Shown here piece by piece: positions 55,653 through 64,000 of a stretch of DNA of 64,000 nt. Made by a program: the position numbers and the translations under genes. Under the pieces are notes generated by a model. That model saw only the letters and a list, made by a program, of their open reading frames with translations, did not search any database and was not told the DNA's origin. The stretch's first letter is position 1; each line of letters starts with the position of its first letter. The DNA is from Phragmites australis (taxonomy: Eukaryota > Streptophyta > Magnoliopsida > Poales > Poaceae), in NCBI RefSeq assembly GCF_958298935.1, contig NC_084932.1, positions 3,389,501-3,453,500 on the forward strand, read 5' to 3'.

Positions 55653-55941
55653 GAGCAGCTTCAACAATTACTATCTCTTATTTGTTATGTCATCTTCATA
55701 TCACCTAGAAGACAATGCAAAAACTACCTCTTTAATCAGTTAGCTCTAACACAATCTCCAAATAAATTATAGGTCTCGAGTATCCGTCCCTCACGTGCTA
55801 ACTCAGGTGCTCACATGTTGCTCAGTGCTAGGGTTACACCTATCTCATCTGCACAGCTATTACTTGTTGCTTTTTCATTTCTCTCACTTCCACATCCGCC
55901 AAAATAGGATGTCACGTGCCCCGCAGGAGTTAGAGCTGCTC
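55653..55941. mobile_element. Tourist-like MITE with TTA TSD
   Basis: 289 bp. GAGCAGCTTCAACA at the left and GAGCAGCTCTAACT read from the right. TTA at 55650-55652 and 55942-55944. Confidence 0.75.
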
Positions 55942-55944
55942 TTA

Positions 55945-56660
55945 GACCATTCTCAACCATATTCTCTTTATTTTATTACATTTCTAATGCCTCTCTTCGT
56001 TCTCGTTTTTTTTATTTTCTCTCATCTCCAACAACTTCTTTTCCAATGGATTCGTAAAGGAAGAGGAGAGAATCATGTCCTAAAGAGAAAGGTTTTGGGA
56101 ATCTTTTAATGACGGAAACTATGAAGAAAAACTATTAGAACATAAAAAAACGAAAATCCCTTCGTGAAAGAATTCTCGTCCGCGAAAGAACTCTTAGATG
56201 ATTTTATAGATGATATGAAAAGATGAGCACACGTACGGGAAAATAAACTAAAATTTCCGTGAGAGACAGGAATTGTGGACCATCTTCCCCATGGAAACAG
56301 TGGGTTGGGCTTGGGCCGAGAGATGCCGCCGCCTGTTCTGTACTAGGAATATAGAAAAAAAAACTTTATTTGAGTAAATTTTTGTGGTTGTTCAAGCTCA
56401 AATAGGAAAATAAGAAAATAAAAGGTTCATGGCTGTTCATGAATCATATGATTGTGACCATGTGTTGTATATATGAATACACAACATCAGCTGCATTTTC
56501 TTCCTTCATGTCTCTATTGCACTCTTGGGGAACGTCTCTGAACTCTTCCAGTTTGCAAATAGCACATAGAGTACTTAAAATTAACATCTTGCGTGCACTC
56601 AAATTAAGTAACCAAGCATTGAAGTGGTTAAGATATCAACTCTACTTTCTGCTATATACT
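55945..56660. other. Unassigned sequence
   Basis: Short frames only. TTCGTGAAAGAATTCTCGTC and CGCGAAAGAACTCTTAGATG form a local near-repeat (about 56161-56200). Confidence 0.35.
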
Positions 56661-56820
56661 TCCTCTAATCCCAAATATAGGTCTATTTAGCATTCCTTCA
56701 AATTCACCAAATATAAGTCAACTAATAACTCAAATACACTTCCTCTAATCCCAAACATAGGTCTATTTAGCATTCCTTCAAATTCACCAAATATAAGTCA
56801 ATTAATAACTCAAATACACA
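56661..56820. repeat. 80-bp tandem duplication, Stowaway-end-like
   Basis: Two almost identical 80-bp units (56661-56740, 56741-56820) starting TCCTCTAATCCCAAATATAG. The start resembles the CTCCCTCCGTCCC terminus of Stowaway MITEs with changes. A possible CACTA element begins exactly at the end of the second unit. Confidence 0.8.
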
Positions 56821-58965
56821 CTACGTAAGAAACAATCAAAGGAGACATGTAATTAGTGACGGCCGACCAGAACCCGTCACTAATACACTATTAGTGATGG
56901 GTCCAATAACAATTCGTCACTAATGTATGGCCCGGGCTGGGATCGGCTAAGACCTGTCACTAATAAGGTGGCATTAGTGATGGTAAGGGAACATCCCGTC
57001 ACTAAATATAGTAATACCGGATCACCTAAAAGTCCATCACTAATAATATAATCATTAGTGACGGGTAGAGAGGGTGCACGTCACTAAATATAGCCTTGGG
57101 CGATTCATAGCCGAGGCCACTCATTAGTGATAAGTAAATGAGTACACCCGTCACTAATACGAAAGTAATTAGTGACAGGTCATAGTTGTCACCCATCACT
57201 AATATACTGCTCTTGGTCTGGTCAAGATCAGCGTCATTAGTGACAGGTTATGAGGACACCCGTTACTAATGTGAAAGTTATTAGTGACGAGTGTTCTTAT
57301 CACCCGTCACTAATGAGTGATGTTTACTGTTATCCTATGCGCCGAGCAGCATAACCAGACAGTGTCTGTCCCCGGCTGCTCAGCAAAGGGATAATTTTTT
57401 TGGTGATTTTGTTAAGGACCAACCAAATCTTGGTTGGCCTTTGAAGGTTGCCCTTCCCCTATCCTCCTCCTCTTAGCTCATATATGGTCCATTCTAGAGT
57501 TTGAGGTGGAATCAATAATTTTGCTCATTCTTCCAAATCTTGATATATGTGGATTGTCCTCCTTGGCCTTTAAAGGTCTGCATCCTCCTTTTCTCCTACT
57601 CTTGCTCATATTTGCTAGATTCTAGGGTTTGAGTAGAATCTTGATATGTTTATGGTGCTATTATATTTCTAAAAGTGAAATTATGTTGCTATTATGGTGC
57701 TATTAGGTGCAAATCTTGACATGTTTATGGTACAATTATGTTAATTATATTCTTAAAAGTGAATCCAGTTTGCGTAACCTACATATCCTATTCGGGAGTA
57801 TTTGATTATAAATATGACTTGGCCACTTGTCATATTTATAACAAGATGCTCCCGAATTGTCCACAAACTTTGGACAGTTCGAGGATATATGGCTCGAATA
57901 GCAGGTTTCTGTGCTCATGTATGGTTCTAGAGAGAATTTTGGTGTCATCCTCTATTGTTCTCCGGATACAAACCCTCTTGGTTGATTGTTAAGACGTGTA
58001 TTTGGAGAACAGTGGGAGATGCTGCCGAAATTTTCTCTAGAACCGTACAAGAGCATAGAAACCTACTCAGGCCACATACCATCGATTGGGATTAGGACCT
58101 ATCTTTGCCTATGTAGAAAGTAGCTAGCTAGGATCCTTCGCCTTAAATAAGAAATTTCCTTAATTTAGTTAAATTTAGTTAGAATTTTTGTACTTATTCA
58201 ATTGTATGTACTCTGTGGTTTCTATTAATAATGAATATTTTTTCAATTTGTAGATGACAAACCGAAGTTAGATGTACCTTGATTGCCATACTTGTAATGA
58301 GTACCTGAGCAGGGTAAAGTCTTTCATGAGTGTCGCGGTGGCTGATATAGAAGGTCGGGGTAAAACGGCAATGTGGTACGTTTTGATTATGTATATGTGG
58401 ATATTTCGTGACTTTGTTCCCTGCAATATGGATATCTTGAAATGCATTGTGATTATGGTATGAATGTTATGAATGATCTCGATGTGGATATATGTATGTG
58501 TATTACCTTGTTTGCAGGAGAAGACGGCTGCCAAATCCAAACATTGTTTTAGGATGTAGTCAGGAAACAAGTAAAACCCTTTGGGGATGAGCCCATTAGT
58601 GACGGATAAAAACATCACGCGTCACTAAAAAGGTTATCAGTGAGGAGTTGTAACCTCACTTGTTACTGATGACCGAGTCATCAGTGTCCGTGATGTTATC
58701 ATCCGTCATTGGGACTCGATCATTAGTGACGAGTGGTAAATACACCCGTCACTAATGACTATCATGAGTAGCGGGCAACATACCTCCTGCTCAGGCTATA
58801 AGAGAAGCATTTTAGTGATGGGTCTCAATTGTGATCCGTTACTGGTGACCGTTATTAGTGACGGGTTAGTACCCATCATTAATGGGTCATCATTAGTGAT
58901 GTGTTCGAAATGACGGGTATAGGACCTGTCACTAATGACAGTTATCACTTGTCACTAATGTGTTA
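56819..58965. mobile_element. CACTA-like element with ATTAGTGACGGGT arrays
   Basis: Starts CACTACGTAAGAAAC. Both ends (56850-57325 and 58590-58965) are packed with ATTAGTGACGGGT motifs and their complement ACCCGTCACTAAT, together more than 25. The inside (57350-58580) has no transposase motif I recognise. The expected TAGTG right end is not found, so the right boundary is approximate. Confidence 0.65.
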
Positions 58966-59244
58966 TTCTGGCGCAACAACATATTTTTGTTTTATTATTT
59001 CATATCTACCCCTACTTAAATGCATCCTATTCAAGACAGTAAATTTTTCACCTATCTTAACTATTGAATAATTGATATGCAATAGGGTCATTGTACTCCT
59101 TACCTTAATTCCTGTGCCCAAGTTCAAATGAACTTATATTTGTGATTAGAGGCGGTATGTGTTAACCATGTTGTCTCAATGTAAAAAGGAAAAATATGAG
59201 ATATAATATTATATAATCTAGAGTAAGTAAATGCATTGCATATA
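58966..59244. other. Unassigned AT-rich stretch
   Basis: No recognised feature. Confidence 0.3.
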
Positions 59245-60030
59245 TACACACCTACCAAATAAACACTGTTATTGGTATTCATATGGGAATATTGTGGCCC
59301 CTTTACAATGCTATCTTTCTCACAGTTGCATACCAAACGCTAGAAGCACAACTAGCATGAGCAGGAAAAATAGACGGAATGACAAGAGAGTTAGGAAATT
59401 GCGGGGCACGGCATGATGGGAATAGGAGGCAAAAGGGAAGAAGCTACTGGCAGTGCAAAACCCAACTGTCCTACATTCTCATTGCTGTCCATCAAAGCTT
59501 TATAATTGGACTTAATTTGTAGTTAGTCAATATAAATAAAATAGAGTCGTTCCCTCTTATGGATGACGGCATTGTACAGAAAGTATGGATCATTCTTGGT
59601 GTGTCATCCCTGATATCGTCCAAGAGTTCTCAAGCTAAACGGATACGCTACATATGATATCTTATCCATAGCAACCTAACAAAAGAATGGAATGTTTAGG
59701 AGCGAGACACCATCAAAAGGACTGCATGTGCTTTCCTTTTGCCTCCTATTCCAAATCCCAGTACACCCTAGCAGCTTCTTTCGAACTGTTCTATCATCTT
59801 CCTCTCTTCGTTCTCCATGTCTATACTCAACACGAGTTTGTGCTAACACCTTGTCGTGTTGCAACAAATCGAAAGCACTACGAATATAGCAGGTCATATT
59901 GCGCCGAATGCCGATGGTGCTGGAACGAGATCGGTAGGTGCACTGCATTCACTTCTGATTTAATCGTCATATCTTGCACGGAAGCTCTTATAGACATAAC
60001 CTTAGATATATCTGAAATTAGGTAGAGTTA
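59245..60030. repeat. Two facing copies of the dispersed repeat
   Basis: The forward copy ends GATGGGAATAGGAGGCAAAA (59416). A reverse copy starts TTTCCTTTTGCCTCCTATTC (59732) and continues into sequence like the starts of units B and C (ATCATCTTCCTCTCTTC; TTGTCGTGTTGCAACA; CATATCTTGCACGGAAG). Confidence 0.55.
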
Positions 60031-60679
60031 TTATTCCAAATTGACGACTAATGAGTGCACAAGCAACAAATATGTAGGATATATTTGTGCTAGCTAAAAA
60101 GGTTCAAAAGGAGAAGGAAGAGAAGATAATTAATTTATTACGTTGCCTTTGCACCTTGGCCGAAATTTACATGTATCTAAATATGGGTAACAGAAGGTTG
60201 ATTTATCACACAAAAAAGAAGGTTAAGATACAGAAGGTTGATTTATGTATGGTGCTTAACTGCTTATCGACTCAAGAGGCATATCAGGGGTTGACACAAA
60301 AGTAGTACTATAGTATAGATGGTTTGATACTACCAACTAAATGAGCTGCTTGTTGAAGCCGCTCCTTGCACGCTGGGCCGGACACCAATTGGTTTGCATT
60401 AGCATATTTCCTTGCTCTCGAAGTCAAAACGAAAAAATCAAACATGATTTTTTTTTTATGCTGATGCTAGTAATATAGGCAAATCATTTTAAGGGCACGC
60501 TCAGATACAAAGGGATTAATTAAACCTAATGCCCCAGGTTGGATTAACTGTGTTTGCTGGTCCATCCATCGACTCTCAAAGTTTCCTAGCAGCTAGAGCC
60601 TTGGATGCGCCAAAGGTGTCATGTCAAGCTTTGAGGGGCATTCAGGTTCCAACCCATAGAGCTTTGCAAGACAACAATA
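60031..60679. other. Unassigned sequence
   Basis: Lysine-rich short frames without a recognisable family. CAGAAGGTTGATTTAT occurs twice near 60193 and 60233. Confidence 0.35.
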
Positions 60680-61060
60680 AGAACCTAGGACAGCGTTGCT
60701 CTTTCTTCCGAATCGCTTATTCCCTCTTGCCTCCTATTCCCATCAGATGGCGTTAGCAACTTCCCAGATCTCTAGTCATTCCCTATCTTTCATCTGCTAA
60801 TACTAAGTTGTCCTTCTAATGTTTTGGTGTGCAAATGAAAAGGAAGCATTATATAGCAGGGTGCCTGGAAATTTGATAGCTGTATATATTTGCTATGTAT
60901 TTACTTTCTCCGTATTATATATCCGATATCCTATATTTTGTAGTAGGTTCTTGACATTGACACACATGCAGATTTGGTAGCTGCATATATTTGGTATGCA
61001 TTAACTACTCAAATCTACCGCAACATAGAGGATTTGACGTATGGTTTGTTTCATCATCAT
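60680..61060. repeat. Reverse copy of the dispersed repeat
   Basis: CTCTTGCCTCCTATTCCCAT (60724), then AAAAGGAAGCATTATATAGC (60838). It resembles the tails of units A-C. AGCTGTATATATTTGCTATG and AGCTGCATATATTTGGTATG repeat at 60882 and 60981. Confidence 0.5.
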
Positions 61061-61695
61061 TCAACACTATGTTCTCAGTTCTGTGCTGCTGCTGTAAGAT
61101 TCGGTTGTAACACGAAGGTAGCAAATCCACTCTCTTCTCAATGGTGCATTCGAGATAGAAGGAGAAATGCACCTGGTGAGTTTGAGATGATATATATACA
61201 CAGGTTTACAGTTATGAACACAGTGAAATTTAAGGAAATGCAAGTTTGGATTTTATTTTATTTTTCCTTTTGAGAGGGTTTAAATTTAGTTTTTTGTAAG
61301 CCCGTGTAACAGGCCCCCTCGGCCCAATTTTTTCTTTTAATTTTCTTTTTCCCCCTTACCTGCGGCCCACCATCGCTCCGTCTCTCGCTCTGGCGATTGG
61401 ACGCCGGCGTCCGTGCCCCACCTCTCCCCGGCGCATCAACGCCGGCGAGTCCTCGGGCGAAGACCGCAGCGCAGCTCGGGCGGTAGCCGGAACTGAGGAA
61501 GAAGCCGCGGTGCGGGTCCTGCTCGGGCGCACAACCAAGCTCCCTGCCTGTCTCGGCGGCCTGGTCGCCTTCGCGGGTTCGCCTCTCTCTCCTCCCCACG
61601 ATCCCACCGCAATCACCGGCGCAGGGAGGGGGCGCCACGGTGATCTCGCGGAACGTTGTGGGGGCTGAGGGAACAAGCAAGCGGAGGAGGACGCG
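61061..61695 (+). promoter_or_regulatory. 5' region of the MIP3 gene
   Basis: The last 330 bases (61365-61695) are GC-rich, as is common for 5' ends of grass housekeeping genes. CT- and C-rich leader sequence precedes the ATG in context GACGCGATGGGG. No TATA box is evident. Open frames here on the minus strand are composition artefacts. Confidence 0.5.
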
Positions 61696-64000
61696 ATGGG
61701 GTCCGTGGATCTGATTGCCTCCTGCCTCGACTCCATCCGCCAGGTCCGTTCTCTACGCGACTTCCTGCTGATTCAGGCGCTCTTGGTTACTTGGTTTTTC
61801 ATACGATCCGGTGTAAAATTTAGCGAGATTTGCTGGTTTAATGTTCGCGGTTTCCAAAATTTCTCTGTTGCGTTGTGCAAAAGAAACCTGACGAATGTGC
61901 CCGATTGGAGCAATTAACCTGTTATAAAAAAAGCCGTCTTTTCGCCTCCCGGACTTGAACATGCGTTCCTTTTCGGTACCAAATTTAATGTCTTCCTGTG
62001 TGCATCTCACGACGGCAGAGGCCAGGATAGTAGTAGTACTTTCAGTTTTCTGAAAAAAACACATTTAATATCAGAATGCCTGATAAGAAAAGTTAAGCTG
62101 TTTCGTTTGTGAAAATATTATCTTTTTAGCTGCTGAACTAATAATACATTTTTTGTAAGTAACTCAAGTTGTGGGTAATTTGACAAGAAACGCTTGTATA
62201 ATGAATTCTGAATGTCAAAAATCTCATCTTTTCAGCTTTGAAGAATTAAGTTTATTTACTTATTGTGGTTGCAGATTGGAGATGAGATTGTGGATTCAAT
62301 AGTGTACGCCGATGCCGGCACTCTGGAGTCGTTTCAGTTCATAGGAGCGTTCCCTCTTCTTCTTGAGCTTGGCGCTCGTGCTGTGTGCAGCTTGGAAAAC
62401 GCATCTCCTCTCGATGCTGTGAGATTACTTCACTACCTTGCTACCAGTTCTTAACTTGCAGTGGGAAGGATGCTTAATTTGAGTGCAGAACTGAATGCAA
62501 CATGTTTGGTCCATCAAAGATCAAGCAAGTAAATACATGTCTAGCACACAAATGATAAAATATTAGGAAGCATTTGTGATTATATTTCTGGGCAGAGTTC
62601 TCTAATCATGGCAAACTTGACGCTGAATAGGGATGTAGTCATGTAAACAGGATCAGCTTTCATTAGCAGCAGTCACTTGCTCTCTTTAGAATTATAGGGA
62701 GAGAGCTCTTATGACAGTGATGCAATATTCTCCAGTTGTAGCATGAGAGGAATGTTTTTATGATAATTTCTGTATTGTACTGCTCTGTGCCTGCATTCTG
62801 GATATTGTTTATGAATAGCAGCTGCTAGGAGGATTTTTTTTATATTATTTACTAAGTTGGTATTGAAATATTTTCTCAGTATTAAGTTGGAAGACAAGTA
62901 TTACATTTCGCCAATGACATTTTATTCCAGATGGATGGCCATTAGACGACTCCTTTTTTTTCTTTTGACCGGAAACAGCAGGGGAGGCCCCTACTGTGTT
63001 TTGTACTAAAAAAAGAGAGTTTATGTACAAGAAGAAAATAGAATGTACAACACAAAGAAACATTTAGAGAATACTCAGCCAACTAGTCATATCATCCTTC
63101 AGCAACTGTTTCGCCCAATGGATAACCAAGGTGAATTCAGTCCTGAATTCTTTCTTTCATCTAGGGAGAGATTATACTTCTCTTTTCAAAATGAATGTTT
63201 TTGTTAAGTACTTCCTATTGCTATTGGTCTTACAACATCTTAAAATTTGTATAATTGACATATCTCTTTTGTTCAGTTCTTTTGATGGATTGGAAGTGCC
63301 AAGCCCAATAACCTTCTTGTTAACTTCATGAAACGATGTTATGTTCTTCTACTCTTTACCTGATCACATGTTGTATCCTGTATTTTGCAGGTTGCTGACT
63401 GGCACTCAAAATTTTCTTATCCAGTAAGGAAGATTGTAGTACTTACATCCCGCCTTCTTAGTGATGCACATCGGTATATTCTGCGATGCCTGGGCAACAA
63501 TCGAACTGTTTCGCATTGTACTGTGCTGACAGCTATTTCCGAGGTGCTTCACCACTGCAAGAATATGTTACTTGTGATGATTGCCTGTGAAGTGCTTGAA
63601 CATCCTGCTAATTAAATTTATTTTCTTAAACTAAAATTCTCTTGATAGAAAATTACCTAAAGTATCTGGTTGGCCCTGAAATTCCTATTTACTTATCTTT
63701 TTTTTTTAAACAACACATTATACCTGATGAGTACCGGTAAAACTTCTTTAACTGATGGTGTTTTCTCTGAAATCCATGGTAAATTCTGCATTGCTCAGAA
63801 AGAAAAAAACAAGGAATGCATATCTTGCTATTGTTATTCGTCTTGTTTTCTTAGAACACTTTGAAGCTATTTCAAAATACCATCCTAATTTTGTTCAAGC
63901 GGCTTTTTGAATCTTTTGGGAAAACTTACTGCAGATTGGCCACTCATCATATGTTAATTCTCCACTTGGGCCAGATGCTTTCCGGGAGTATGAGACATTA
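61696..64000 (+). CDS. MIP3: Sec1-family domain protein MIP3 (MAG2-interacting protein 3), 5' part
   Basis: Four exons are visible: 61696-61743, 62275-62418, 63391-63543 and 63935-64000 (continues beyond the window). All introns are GT-AG and in phase 0. The encoded parts are MGSVDLIASCLDSIRQ, then IGDEIVDSIVYADAGTLESF and QFIGAFPLLLELGARAVCSL, then VRKIVVLTSRLLSDAHRYIL, and IGHSSYVNSPLGPDAFREYE. This matches my recollection of the N-terminal end of the plant SM (Sec1/Munc18)-like protein MIP3. In Arabidopsis MIP3 works with MAG2/Tip20, MIP1 and MIP2 as an ER tethering complex for Golgi-to-ER retrograde transport, needed for storage-protein export in seeds. 137 residues are seen here; the full protein should be several hundred. 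Start choice is supported by the match and by the first splice site. A LINE-like fragment lies in intron 2. Confidence 0.85.
62950..63065 (-). mobile_element. LINE-type 3'-end fragment in MIP3 intron 2
   Basis: A T run followed by TTGACCGGAAACAGCAGGGG and a CCCCTACTGTG complement, the pattern of antisense LINE 3' ends in grasses. No TSD identified. Confidence 0.4.

Noticed and set aside
61258..61736. Minus-strand arginine/alanine-rich frames upstream of MIP3
   Set aside because: GC-rich leader of the plus-strand gene; composition effect.

Overview
The window looks like a repeat-rich, gene-poor stretch of a grass (Poaceae) nuclear genome. The evidence is spliced genes with GT-AG introns, a grass-style NB-ARC resistance-like gene without LRRs, Ty1/copia and Ty3/gypsy (Tat-type) elements, CACTA, Tourist-type and other MITEs, L1-type LINE 3' ends and long non-coding LTR repeats. 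I cannot name the species. Everything was read by eye, so boundaries without a stated target-site duplication (TSD) are approximate.

Layout. 0-1.6 kb: AT-rich repeat debris. 1.6-5.9 and 18.1-22.1 kb: a direct duplication, each copy carrying one intact intronless 492-codon NB-ARC gene. Copy 1 later received a LINE and copy 2 a MITE. Between them (5.9-18 kb) lie a truncated copia element, a third NB-ARC fragment in inverted orientation, and a 7.3 kb Tat-type gypsy element inserted into that fragment. 22.1-23.5 kb: a foldback element and a solo LTR. 23.5-35.3 kb: three related units (A, B, C), each holding a broken receptor-kinase fragment and each carrying its own later insertions. 36.7-37.9 kb: a complete non-autonomous CACTA element with a TSD. 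38.4-47 kb: LTR-retroelement debris with three tandem-repeat arrays and a CATA microsatellite. 47.7-48.2 kb: a small two-exon secreted cysteine-rich gene of ECA1/prolamin-like type. 48.7-49.9 kb: a copia LTR, primer site and gag fragment. 49.9-54.9 kb: a second copy of the 43.6-47 kb LTR-like repeat. 55-61 kb: MITEs, a CACTA-like element and copies of a short dispersed repeat. 61.7-64 kb: the first four exons of a conserved housekeeping gene, the Sec1-family protein MIP3, running off the right edge.

Only four genes look intact as far as the window shows: the two NB-ARC copies, the ECA1-like gene and the 5' part of MIP3. They are not a functional cluster. The NB-ARC copies and the kinase fragments are the kind of rapidly duplicating defence-type loci that collect transposons, while MIP3 is an ordinary single-copy trafficking gene at the border of the repeat block. 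No clearly new biological system was found. The most informative features are the mosaic divergence of the two NB-ARC copies, their degenerate nucleotide-hydrolysis motifs, and filled/empty insertion sites that order the duplication events.
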